Shown: positions 35,001 through 43,214 of the stretch, one piece after another
Position numbering within the stretch: position 1 is the stretch's first letter
Layout: each line of letters opens with the position of its first letter
NCBI GenBank assembly: GCA_045106815.1
Contig: JBGCFG010000057.1
Location: forward strand, 107,367-171,366
Origin: JAUIAI01 sp045106815
GTDB lineage: Bacteria; Pseudomonadota; Gammaproteobacteria; Burkholderiales; Burkholderiaceae_E
Reading direction: 5' to 3'
Length of the DNA stretch: 64,000 bases
The notes under the pieces: model-generated
The model's input: the letters and a program-made list of their open reading frames with translations, nothing else
What the model was told of the DNA's origin: nothing
The model's database searches: none
Made by a program: the position numbers and the translations under genes

Positions 35001-35636
35001 GAGCCAGGTCAATCAGTGACGTCCAGTCTGGTCAGTGGGCTCAGCGGTGCTTTGTACTGCGAGTCGCAAGGCGATGTGATTCAGCGCCTGCCGGCTGTGC
35101 GAAAGCTGACTATGCGATCGTTAATGTCTGCCTGGCTTGCCCATCTACTGGTTTGCCTTGATCAGCCCGGTGATCGACGAGTCAGAACCTTCTATCTTGT
35201 GGCTGGAGATCATGCGATTGGCGCTTTGAGGCCGGTCGTTTTCGATCGTCAGTCTCTACAGCTCTACAGTGAGCTGAGCCTTGACGCTTATTCGCCATTG
35301 GCCCGTTTGATCATGACGGCTGAGCTTGCAGCTCATCATGTGTTGCCGTTCTTCCCCAGAACCGCTACCGCGTGGCTCGAACATGCAGAGCCGGGTGAAC
35401 CGATTGATCGACCACAGGACAATGAAAAGGCGTTCGAGCAGGCCAGAAAGATTTATGAAGGTGACGCGATGGGCCGGACGATGCCCGAGTGCCAGTACGC
35501 TTGGCCCGCCGCCTTGTGGCGAGAAAATCCGCCATCGACTCTGACTGTTTTACAGCAGAGCCTGGCGCTGTATGCGCCCATCTGGTGGTCAGCAAAGCGT
35601 ACCCTGACGGCCGCGGAGCATGATACCAATGGCTAA
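32085..35636 (+). CDS. recC: Exodeoxyribonuclease V subunit gamma
   Basis: The Chi-reading scaffold subunit of RecBCD, 1183 residues. Family features include the N-terminal helicase-like fold without Walker A, DTLIVPDLGSGIWLQQ near residue 32, the segment FRVCLMLGLDEGQYPPRR (about 670) and the following ISEYDLM. The C-terminal third matches the nuclease-like domain by position. ATG 32085 has no strong ribosome site. It is first in recC-recB-recD, and its stop lies 17 bases into recB. Confidence 0.9.
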   Translation: MLQVILDADTRLQLDRLVSWLGQASQDPFVADTLIVPDLGSGIWLQQSIARETGISANVRLELPGAFIWRNVQQIVGMPDGGGDNRAERSQAPFEPMVARWAILMVLSQAADEPASDESLQPILRAWRDASERDRMVIATELARQFERYLAYRRHWLEAWAARRSPARAMAATRAAGSASAALACADQHEPWQAWLWRKLLGQISGFSEQHPFDAFEAKHPTDAVDSRAGRVAVFGQISLPAEQTRMLALLARSRPIIWFGHDPSQGFWEHVVSERRARAANPAEDAEPEQAWLYDNEPVILGEWGRQCRDSLMQMRALEEQGLAVINDSHLRERDPGIANTNLDRLRLAVLTLSDDPWREAGYSPDNSIQIHATHSLMRQADVASDLILEAFATTPDLSPADIVVFCVNVDETAPLLKAALSQSAPDVPVFVAGGRSGATPLLRALQGFIRLVEGPASVNAVFDWLEGPAQQVGSSIDADALQSLRSMMNSSGVYRDDMIQSAVDGISHGWTEGIDRLVLGALLGERGEAFAMSVAESAVQSVMPFGQLSVSQVDVLSEVARLLDLVRNWRADQVRGRTPADWSAKVQRFVDQLLTGPAVSDDALSIRDAVSQLTDSVWRVPGGQHLIVSFEAYAQALEDHLQQSVSPARVTGAITVAPVGALREVPFRVCLMLGLDEGQYPPRRRISEYDLMSLLPVAGDIHPGDAGRGWFLQALLNTRDQVCLCYQGRHIRSDAVLNPSRLIAELMSYLHRFDHSGSEPSVIEHPLQSFSPRRFSPEACAPSYARHWYEAAVALANPQDLSMQPTSPVVSAFSAETRLRVGAGNSSSTLLWRAQDVAQHLLDPARAYLRETGGISLLPFETSQLDIEPLGMHDFPAQSLFDLAVQSASRLASGWTASQVQSRLALAPSLPAGRAIEPIMRTVMTTAERLWQQEQKQLVLAGLQEGRPLDQEGRSIHVAVPLGSLAVEQGEPGQSVTSSLVSGLSGALYCESQGDVIQRLPAVRKLTMRSLMSAWLAHLLVCLDQPGDRRVRTFYLVAGDHAIGALRPVVFDRQSLQLYSELSLDAYSPLARLIMTAELAAHHVLPFFPRTATAWLEHAEPGEPIDRPQDNEKAFEQARKIYEGDAMGRTMPECQYAWPAALWRENPPSTLTVLQQSLALYAPIWWSAKRTLTAAEHDTNG

Positions 35637-38600
35637 TGCCGCCGCGTCGCTGGCAGGTCACCCGGTTCTGGCGCCCGGCGTGCTTGATGGGTTTCATCTG
35701 ATTGAAGCCGATGCAGGGACGGGCAAAACCTGGACGATTGCGCGACTGGTCTTGCGAGCTTTGGTCGAAAAGTCTCTGCGAATCGATCAAATCGTCGTGG
35801 TGACTTTTACTAACGCTGCAGCCGCCGAGCTCAAAGAACGAATCGCCAGCCTGCTCGATCAATGGTCAGAGGGTGTGCCGCCCAAAGATGATTTGTTTGG
35901 CGCTGCATGGCAGCTGCCACATGGTATGACCGCGCCTCAGGTGCGAGACATCGTTCGCCTGGCTCGGCTGCAACTCGATGATGCACCGATTCATACGATC
36001 CACGGACTTTGTCAACGAGTGCTGACCGAGCAGGCAATGAGTCTGGGACAGTGGGGAGAGATTGAACCGGGCTTTGATGATGATGCGGCTCTGACTGAGT
36101 CATTGGCAAAGTGGTGGCGGCGTGAGATCGTTCATGGCCCTGCCGAACGAAGCACCCTGATTGGTCGCAACGGGCTGTTGTTCAGCCGTTTGAAGGATCT
36201 CCTTGGCAAAGCACTGAGTCTGCCCGACGCTGAGATACTCAGTTTGTCGGATACTGACTGGACGACACTGCCCGGGAGACTAGAGGCTACGGTCCGGACG
36301 GTGAGCGAGCATCTACTTGTTGAGCGAGATGACCTGATTGAATGGATGGCCGAGTCTGGCAGCCTTAACAAAAGGTCGTACAAACCCGAGCAAGTTGAAG
36401 ACAAGATCGCGGCTGTAAGCGCCTGGCTTGAGCGGTTTCCGCAAGCGATTGACCAAGATCTGGACGAGCTTGCGTGGCTTGATCCACGGCGCATGACGCT
36501 GGTGAAAAGCGGCATCGACAAGCGTGAGGATTTTCAGGCTCTCACCGCGCTCACGGTACTGAATGATTTACGCGTTGAACGTTCGCGGCTCAATGAGTAT
36601 CTGGGCAAACAGATCCGTCAAGAAGTATCCGCGCTTGTCGAGCAGCGCAAGCGCGCAGCCCGACAAATGAGCTTTAACGATTTGCTGCATCGAACCCAGC
36701 GTGCGCTTGCCGACGGCGAAGTTGGTCAAGGATTGGCAAGCCAATTGACGCTGCGTTTTCCGCTCGCCCTAATCGATGAATTTCAGGACACTGATCCGGC
36801 GCAATGGGATATTTTTCGTCGCCTCTATTTGGCTCCAGCAAGTGGCTTGACTGATGACCAGACACGCGCGTTGGTACTGGTGGGCGATCCGAAGCAGGCA
36901 ATCTACTCCTTTAGAAACGCAGACATCAACACTTATCTGGCAGCGCGAGATGCCGGCGCAACGATTTACCCACTGGGGCAGAACCAGCGATCAGGACGGC
37001 AACTGATTGCTGCGGTTAATACCCTGTTTGATCGACCAGATCCCTTCGGTTTGTCGCAAATGGTGTTTGAGCCAGCCCAAGCAAGTGACCGAGCGGATAG
37101 TCCGGAGCGACAGCCACCGCCAGATGGGCAGGGCGCGCTCAGTTTTGTGTTTCTGGACGGCGAAACGGCCAACCCTCATCCGATTGGTAAGGCCGAGCTC
37201 ATTGAGCGCGCTGCACGCATCGCCGCTGTGCAGATTCAACGGTTGTTGAGCGGACCAGGTGCTGGTGCGGACGCCGCAACCGTTACGGCGGGTGATATCG
37301 CTGTGTTGGTGCGAACGGTTGCTCAGGGTCGTCAGGTTAAACAGGCGCTCGCAGCGCGCGGCGTTGGCGCAGTTGAAGTCTCCCGGGACAGTGTGCTGGT
37401 GGCCGATGAGGCAACGGATTTGCTTCGCGTTCTAACCGCAATTGCTGACCCGGCGGATGATCGCGCTGTCCGCGGTGCGCTGACCACGACGCTGCTTGGA
37501 TTCAGCGTTGACGATCTGCAAAATATGGATAGCACGCCAGGCATCTGGGATCGCCGGTTCGCAGCGTTTCTGAGTTGTCGGCAAGCCTGGCCGCGTGATG
37601 GTGTCCAGGCGTGTTTGCAGGATCTGCTTTTTGGTTTCTTTGACCGCGCCAGCGCACTTGTCGCATTGCCTGATGGCGAGCGACGCATGACCAACCTATT
37701 GCATTTGATCGACGTGTTGGCCGATGAAGCGGCCGCCAACGAGGGTGCTGTTCAGGCGCGCGCTATTTTGAGCCGACAGCGGCAGCAGGCAATAGAGCGG
37801 CAAGGTCGCGATGAGACGACCGAAGTCAGGCTCGAAAGCGATGATCAACTTGTTCGCATTCTGACGATTCATGGGAGTAAAGGCCTCGAGTTTCCATTCG
37901 TCTTCCTGCCTTATCTATGGCACACGGGTGGCGCTGCTGCACTCGATACCGTTACGGTTAGCGAGCTGGTGGCTGCTGATGGGGTGCGGCGTCGGGTCAT
38001 GTCGCTAAGCCCTGACTTTTCCATTCTGAAGAATCCCAAGTGGGGCATCGTACCGACTGGACCGATGCACCCCGAAACTCTGAAGGAAGACAGCAAACTG
38101 AGTGCGCTCCAGGAGGGGCTACGTTTGACGTATGTGGCGCTCACTCGCGCGAGTCGGCGGTGCATCGTGTCCTGGGGGTTTCCTCAGCCGGCCAAACGGG
38201 GCTATGCCGCGCCAGGCACTCTGGCAGACCCGACACCCGATGCGGGCGGAATCGGCTATCTCCTGGATCGCGAATGCACCTTGAGCAAACGCCCAGATGT
38301 TGGCCGGGTCGCTGAGACGATCAATGCGCTCGCTCGCGAGGTTGATGGCGTTAGTGTTTTGACTGGACTCGATTTGTTGGCTCAGGCGAATGAACCAGAG
38401 CAGGTGCCACACAAGCCTGATCAAGCTGTTGAGCCGCCCCACGCAAGCGGGCCAGGGCGACGACTGGGGTGGCCGGCTGCGCAGTCAATGACACTTGCTG
38501 GCCCTCTCCCGAACATTCCCCCAGGTTGGCGCACGTCAAGCTTTACTGGGCTTATGTCTGCGGGTGCATCGACAAGCGGAAATGAAGCGTCGCACGCTTG

Positions 38601-39393
38601 GCGACCTGATCATGATGAGTGGGTGGCCAAGCGTTTGGTACTGCCCACGCCCGAGGCAGGTTCGGATGCGGCGATCAGGGCCAGATTTGTGCGTGGAGCA
38701 AACGCAGGAAGTTGCCTGCACGACGTATTGGAGCGAGTGGACTTTCGGTTGCCCGTGGCTGACGATATCGTCAGCCAGTCCCTCGCGAGATTTGGCATTG
38801 ATGAGACAGCGCCGCTTGTTGCGAGTTGGCTCACCGAGGTGTTAGCGGCGCCACTACCGGCAATCGATTCTGCGCCGGGCCTGCGCTTAAACACGATTGC
38901 GCCGCCTGACGCTGTGCCAGAGCTTGATTTTCTAATGCCCGCCATCAATGCCGATCCGGCAGCAATGGTGCGCGCAGTGGCATCTCACTATCCGGTCGAT
39001 GATCAGTTGTCTCATCATCAGCTCACTGGGTTCATGAAAGGCTTCATTGATCTGGTCGTTCGTCGTGACAACACCTACTGGCTAATTGACTGGAAGAGTA
39101 ACTGGCTTGGTGAGCATGCTTCGCATTACACGCGGCAAGCTATGGAAGATGTCATCAAGATGCATGGATACAGTCTGCAATTCAGCTTGTATTCGCTGGC
39201 GTTACACCGGTGGTTGGCGCGTCGGGTGCCCGACTATGACTACGAGTCACACTTTGGCGGGGTCTACTATATCTTTTTGCGTGGTGCTGGCGCAGACACT
39301 AAAGCCACTGATAATGGTGTGTACGGCACCCGATTGCCACTGTCTTTGATTTGCGAGTTGGAGCAGTTGGTCGGACTAGGAGGGCAGGTATGA
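35620..39393 (+). CDS. recB: Exodeoxyribonuclease V subunit beta
   Basis: The 3'-5' helicase and nuclease subunit of RecBCD, 1257 residues. Walker A is ADAGTGKTWTIARL (about 30-43), Walker B LIDEFQDTDPAQW, motif III VGDPKQAIYSFRNAD, and motif VI-like RLTYVALTRASRR. The nuclease domain has GFIDLVVRRDNTYWLIDWKS near residue 1145, with the catalytic Asp/Asp/Lys. Starts possible at 35620 or ATG 35629; both overlap recC. The stop overlaps recD as ATGA. Confidence 0.95.
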   Translation: MIPMANAAASLAGHPVLAPGVLDGFHLIEADAGTGKTWTIARLVLRALVEKSLRIDQIVVVTFTNAAAAELKERIASLLDQWSEGVPPKDDLFGAAWQLPHGMTAPQVRDIVRLARLQLDDAPIHTIHGLCQRVLTEQAMSLGQWGEIEPGFDDDAALTESLAKWWRREIVHGPAERSTLIGRNGLLFSRLKDLLGKALSLPDAEILSLSDTDWTTLPGRLEATVRTVSEHLLVERDDLIEWMAESGSLNKRSYKPEQVEDKIAAVSAWLERFPQAIDQDLDELAWLDPRRMTLVKSGIDKREDFQALTALTVLNDLRVERSRLNEYLGKQIRQEVSALVEQRKRAARQMSFNDLLHRTQRALADGEVGQGLASQLTLRFPLALIDEFQDTDPAQWDIFRRLYLAPASGLTDDQTRALVLVGDPKQAIYSFRNADINTYLAARDAGATIYPLGQNQRSGRQLIAAVNTLFDRPDPFGLSQMVFEPAQASDRADSPERQPPPDGQGALSFVFLDGETANPHPIGKAELIERAARIAAVQIQRLLSGPGAGADAATVTAGDIAVLVRTVAQGRQVKQALAARGVGAVEVSRDSVLVADEATDLLRVLTAIADPADDRAVRGALTTTLLGFSVDDLQNMDSTPGIWDRRFAAFLSCRQAWPRDGVQACLQDLLFGFFDRASALVALPDGERRMTNLLHLIDVLADEAAANEGAVQARAILSRQRQQAIERQGRDETTEVRLESDDQLVRILTIHGSKGLEFPFVFLPYLWHTGGAAALDTVTVSELVAADGVRRRVMSLSPDFSILKNPKWGIVPTGPMHPETLKEDSKLSALQEGLRLTYVALTRASRRCIVSWGFPQPAKRGYAAPGTLADPTPDAGGIGYLLDRECTLSKRPDVGRVAETINALAREVDGVSVLTGLDLLAQANEPEQVPHKPDQAVEPPHASGPGRRLGWPAAQSMTLAGPLPNIPPGWRTSSFTGLMSAGASTSGNEASHAWRPDHDEWVAKRLVLPTPEAGSDAAIRARFVRGANAGSCLHDVLERVDFRLPVADDIVSQSLARFGIDETAPLVASWLTEVLAAPLPAIDSAPGLRLNTIAPPDAVPELDFLMPAINADPAAMVRAVASHYPVDDQLSHHQLTGFMKGFIDLVVRRDNTYWLIDWKSNWLGEHASHYTRQAMEDVIKMHGYSLQFSLYSLALHRWLARRVPDYDYESHFGGVYYIFLRGAGADTKATDNGVYGTRLPLSLICELEQLVGLGGQV

Positions 39394-41225
39394 GCACGCG
39401 ACAGGATTTGGCTGATAACCAACTCTCAGTCAGCTTGAGCGACGCCGAGCACGCGCCGACTGACTCAACCGATTCAATCGCATCACCTGGCGCCGGACTA
39501 GTCGCGGGCTCGCTGCTGCGCATGCATCGGCGAGCTGATGGGCCTGTGACAGTTGAAGCCAGTCTTGTGGAGGCAGTCAATCGCTTGTGGCAATCCATTG
39601 AGGCAGGCGATGTCTGCCTGCCGTTGCCGTCCGAAGGCGATCACGCCGATGGTCGAAATCCAGCGCTGGTAAGTGACTTGCTACAAAGCCCAGTTGTGAT
39701 GCGGGCGGCAACTGATGGAGCAAACGATGACATCAGACCTCTTGTATTGGAGGGCACTCGTTTGTCAACTTATCGGTTCTGGCGCGCGGAGCAAGACTTG
39801 GCCGCGCAACTCGTCAGTCTGGCAGCGCAAGCACCAGAATTGCCGTACGGCCCGGAACATGCCCCGGATGCCTCGCTTGGTACGGCGCAGCGGCAAGCGC
39901 TTGAGACCGCTGGCAGATGTCGCCTGCTGGTGCTAACGGGCGGGCCAGGTACGGGCAAAACTTACACGCTGGCGGCCATTGTTAAAGCTGCCGTGAGCGC
40001 TTGTCGCAATCAGTCGAGCGGACAGCGCGCGGGCAGCCCGCCGTTTACGGTTGCGGTGGTTGCACCCACGGGCAAGGCGACTGCGCGCATTGCTAGCGCC
40101 ATCGGTGATGCGCTAACCGATCAACCCGGCGTATTACTCGAAGCGATGACGCTTCATCGGTTGCTAGGGCTCAGTGCAAGGGCTGCAACCCACGCAGCCA
40201 GCATAGAGTTGCCATTTGATCTGGTGGTCGTGGATGAGTCTTCTATGGTGGATACCTTGCTCGCTGCGCGCTTGTTGAGCAGTTTGCGTCCGACTACCCA
40301 GCTAATCCTCGCGGGTGATCGCGATCAGTTATCTTCTGTGCAGGCTGGCGCATTCTTCGGCACGCTCTGCTCGACGCTTAATGAAGCTATTGCCGCCTGT
40401 CGCGTCACCTTGGATCAAAACTATCGGCAACAGGAGGCGCCCGAGATCCTCGCCTGGGCTGAAGGCGTGCGTTCAGGGCGGCTAGCTGCTGACGGCACTG
40501 GCGACGCGCCAACGCTCGCGCATGGGAAACAGTTGCTATTTGATGCCGGCGGCGTCAATCGACTGACCGAATTCGCAGCGCAGCGGCTAACACCCCTAAT
40601 AGAACGAGCCGGCAGCCTGAAGGCTGGAGACGAAGTGCCGTTGCTACGACGCTATATGCAGTGCCAAATATTGGCCGCGCTGCGGTCGGGTCCGGAAGGC
40701 ATCAACGCGCTCAATGAGGCGATTGGACTCATCGCCAGACGAGTGGCCCAAGCGACGGCTGGCCCGGTGCCGCCTGGTGCACTATGGTTCGCTGGGCGTT
40801 TAGTCGTGGTCAGGAAGAATGCAACCCATCGCGATTTGTTTAATGGCGACATCGGGCTGTGTGTTTCCCTGCCAGACGGGCCGGCTCGATCATTGCGAGT
40901 CGTTTTTGAGAGGCCAGATGGCTCTGCGCGTCACCTGTTACCGAGCCAGATGCCCGTGCATGAGGACGCGTGGGCGCTAACTGTCCATCAGGCCCAGGGT
41001 TCAGACTTTGAGGAGGTGCATTACCTTCCAGCCCCTGCCGACCATCCGCTCGCTTCTCGCGAGGGCTTGTATACAGCCATTACCCGAGCCCGCAAGCGTA
41101 TGACGGTATTTGGCGAACTCGAAGATGTTGCTGGTGCTGCGGCCAGACCCGGACGGCGCGAGTCCGGCCTTATGGATGCGCTTGCCGCGCAAGCGGATCA
41201 TCAGGGTGGCGGGGAAATGACATGA
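39390..41225 (+). CDS. recD: Exodeoxyribonuclease V subunit alpha
   Basis: The 5'-3' helicase subunit of RecBCD, 611 residues from ATG 39390. This start overlaps the recB stop (ATGA) and has AGGAGGG upstream. Walker A is LTGGPGTGKTYTLAA (about residue 185), Walker B VVDESSMVDT, motif III LAGDRDQLSSVQAG, and the C-terminal helicase motif is ALTVHQAQGSDFEEV. The N-terminal region contacts RecC in known structures. The stop overlaps the PhoD-like gene by four bases. Confidence 0.95.
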   Translation: MSTRQDLADNQLSVSLSDAEHAPTDSTDSIASPGAGLVAGSLLRMHRRADGPVTVEASLVEAVNRLWQSIEAGDVCLPLPSEGDHADGRNPALVSDLLQSPVVMRAATDGANDDIRPLVLEGTRLSTYRFWRAEQDLAAQLVSLAAQAPELPYGPEHAPDASLGTAQRQALETAGRCRLLVLTGGPGTGKTYTLAAIVKAAVSACRNQSSGQRAGSPPFTVAVVAPTGKATARIASAIGDALTDQPGVLLEAMTLHRLLGLSARAATHAASIELPFDLVVVDESSMVDTLLAARLLSSLRPTTQLILAGDRDQLSSVQAGAFFGTLCSTLNEAIAACRVTLDQNYRQQEAPEILAWAEGVRSGRLAADGTGDAPTLAHGKQLLFDAGGVNRLTEFAAQRLTPLIERAGSLKAGDEVPLLRRYMQCQILAALRSGPEGINALNEAIGLIARRVAQATAGPVPPGALWFAGRLVVVRKNATHRDLFNGDIGLCVSLPDGPARSLRVVFERPDGSARHLLPSQMPVHEDAWALTVHQAQGSDFEEVHYLPAPADHPLASREGLYTAITRARKRMTVFGELEDVAGAAARPGRRESGLMDALAAQADHQGGGEMT

Positions 41226-42343
41226 CGTCCGGTAGCCGCCGTACCTTCTTGTCCGGATTGGTCCTTGGGACGGCGGCGTGCCAGTCGACGGGACGTGCCG
41301 GTAACCTGATGCCCATGCCACGCGCGCCGATTGCGCGAGCATTGCCCTCAGAGGAACAACAGATCTCGCGAATCTATATTGCATCATGCCTTGATGAGGA
41401 GAAGCGACGGCGCGCGAAAGTGCTTGATGCGATGGCTGCTCGGCCCGCTGATCTGTTGCTGATGCTTGGCGACAACGTGTATGGGGATCGTCGCAATGGC
41501 AAAAGAGTTAGACCCGACCCGCAGCTCACCGAATTGACTCAGAGCCTCGCTGACTTGACCAGACGACCAGATTTCAAGGAAGTGCTGAAGACTCACCCTG
41601 TCATGGTTGCATGGGACGACCATGATTACGGCATGAATGATGGCGGAAGAGATTTTGCGTTTCGCGCCAGAGCTGAAGATTTGCACGAAACATTTTGGGG
41701 CTTGAAACAGACCGCGGCAGCCACGCGCCCGGGGACCTACTACGCAAGAGCCTTTGGTCCTGCCGGCGCGCGAGTTCAAGTGATTATGCTGGACACCCGG
41801 AGTTTCAGGTCAGCACTTGCAAGAACTGATCAACGCGGCGCACCGGGCAAGGAGCGTTATCTGCCGAGCGAGGATGTGAATCAGGAGATGCTCGGTGCGG
41901 CGCAATGGCGTTGGCTTGAGCAGCAACTGAGTCGGCCCGCCGATGTGCGCGTCATTGCCTCATCGGTGCAGGTGTTACCCACCAACGCACACGGGTTTGA
42001 GTCGTGGTCACGTTTGCCACGGGAGCGTGACCGACTGCTGGCTACTGTCTCTGCACGCATGGATGGACAAGTTGTTTTTGTTTCAGGTGACCGGCATCGC
42101 GCGTTTATTTACAAGCAGGCAGAGCTAGGCGGTGGCGCCTTTGTCGAGATGACCAGTAGTTCGATTAACCGATCTTCTCGCAGGGGAGCGCAGGAGATGG
42201 ACCGTGCCCAACTGGGTGCTGCGTTTGTGGGAGAGAACTTTGGCGAAGTCTTTATAGATTGGAGACGTCAGCAGTTTGAGCTTGTCATTCGAGATTCAGC
42301 GGGCCAGCCTGTCAATCGGCTGGCGCATCCGCTCAAGGGGTAA
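41222..42343 (+). CDS. PhoD-like phosphatase, Tat-exported
   Basis: A 373-residue metallophosphatase of the alkaline phosphatase D family. The N-terminus has a Tat motif (SRRTFLSG) and a lipobox ending at Cys20 (GTAAC), so it is probably a Tat-exported lipoprotein. Metal-binding motifs are LLMLGDNVYGD and VAWDDHDYGMNDGG, then FVSGDRHRAF near residue 285. Its ATG overlaps recD by four bases, so the repair operon seems to extend into it, though no functional tie is obvious. Confidence 0.87.
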   Translation: MTSGSRRTFLSGLVLGTAACQSTGRAGNLMPMPRAPIARALPSEEQQISRIYIASCLDEEKRRRAKVLDAMAARPADLLLMLGDNVYGDRRNGKRVRPDPQLTELTQSLADLTRRPDFKEVLKTHPVMVAWDDHDYGMNDGGRDFAFRARAEDLHETFWGLKQTAAATRPGTYYARAFGPAGARVQVIMLDTRSFRSALARTDQRGAPGKERYLPSEDVNQEMLGAAQWRWLEQQLSRPADVRVIASSVQVLPTNAHGFESWSRLPRERDRLLATVSARMDGQVVFVSGDRHRAFIYKQAELGGGAFVEMTSSSINRSSRRGAQEMDRAQLGAAFVGENFGEVFIDWRRQQFELVIRDSAGQPVNRLAHPLKG

Positions 42344-42382
42344 CATCTCGTCATAACAAGCTTTAAGAGCCGAGACGAATCA

Positions 42383-42811
42383 ATGAAGAAGATCCTGCTA
42401 ATCCAGGGCGCCAATATGGAGTACCTGGGCATTCGCCAGCCCGAGCTTTATGGCACAACCACCGCGGCGGAGCTAGACGCGTTACTGTTGAAAAAGGCGC
42501 CGGAGCATGGCTTTGAACTGGATATTCGTTACACCAATACGGAAGGCGAAGCGATAAACTGGATTTTTGAGGCCGACCGGGGCGACACCAACGGCCTGTT
42601 GATGAACCCGGCCGGTTTTCTGTTTGCTGGCTATGCGCTGCGTGATTGCCTTAAAGCGACCAGCCTGCCGTACATTGAAATCCACATGACCAACATTGAT
42701 CGCCGCGAATATCATTCAGTGATTGCGCCGGCTGCCGACGGCATGATCACCGGTTTGGGCATCCGTTCTTATCTGGTAGCGCTGGCCGCGATGCAACTCG
42801 CCCTCGAATAG
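42383..42811 (+). CDS. Type II 3-dehydroquinate dehydratase paralogue, divergent
   Basis: A 142-residue protein of the AroQ fold. It keeps the flexible-loop Arg and catalytic Tyr (LGIRQPELYG), the GxN motif (GANME), Asn in MNPAG, and Glu-x-His in IEIHMTN. Two active-site residues appear lost in my alignment with mycobacterial AroQ: the THTS histidine (here a Phe, in GFLFAG) and the Arg after the RE motif, where two or three residues are missing. The usual QSNxEG is YTNTEG. It opens a run of four closely spaced genes ending in hydantoinase B, so a different substrate is likely. Confidence 0.75.
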   Translation: MKKILLIQGANMEYLGIRQPELYGTTTAAELDALLLKKAPEHGFELDIRYTNTEGEAINWIFEADRGDTNGLLMNPAGFLFAGYALRDCLKATSLPYIEIHMTNIDRREYHSVIAPAADGMITGLGIRSYLVALAAMQLALE

Positions 42812-42836
42812 TCCCTGCCATTCGTTGAGAGATTTC

Positions 42837-43214
42837 ATGACCGAAGCATTTGAAGACGTGTTTAAGGGGTTGAAGGCGCTCCTGAAACCGCACACCAAGA
42901 CGATGGATATCACCCACGATGAGCCGGGCCGGTTTTGGGTGGATACAGCTCACATTATGAGCAATGGCAAGCCGCTGTTTTTTGGCGCGGTCGAAATCAA
43001 AAAGAAATACGTGAGCTACCACCTGATGCCTGTGTACGTGACACCCGCTCTGCTGAATGACTTGTCGCCAGAACTTAAGCGCCGGATGCAGGGTAAGTCG
43101 TGCTTTAACTTCAAAGCAGTTGACCGAGATCTATCCAAAGAGCTGGGTGAAATCACCCGCAGGGGCCGACAGTCTTATCGCGACGCTGGATACCTTAAGC
43201 GTGCAAAGTCCTGA
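42837..43214 (+). CDS. Conserved hypothetical protein
   Basis: A 125-residue soluble protein. Visible features are a central beta-rich part (FFGAVEIKKKYVSYHLMPVY, about 45-64) and a C-terminal motif GKSCFNFKAVDRDL followed by a helix. It resembles small DUF1801-like proteins, but I cannot confirm the family. ATG 42837 has GAGAG a few bases upstream. It is read from a short gap after the AroQ-like gene, and its stop overlaps hyuA (TGATG). Confidence 0.65.
   Translation: MTEAFEDVFKGLKALLKPHTKTMDITHDEPGRFWVDTAHIMSNGKPLFFGAVEIKKKYVSYHLMPVYVTPALLNDLSPELKRRMQGKSCFNFKAVDRDLSKELGEITRRGRQSYRDAGYLKRAKS

Noticed and set aside
42383..42811. Calling this gene simply aroQ
   Set aside because: Two active-site residues differ and the neighbourhood is not shikimate related, so a firm symbol would mislead.
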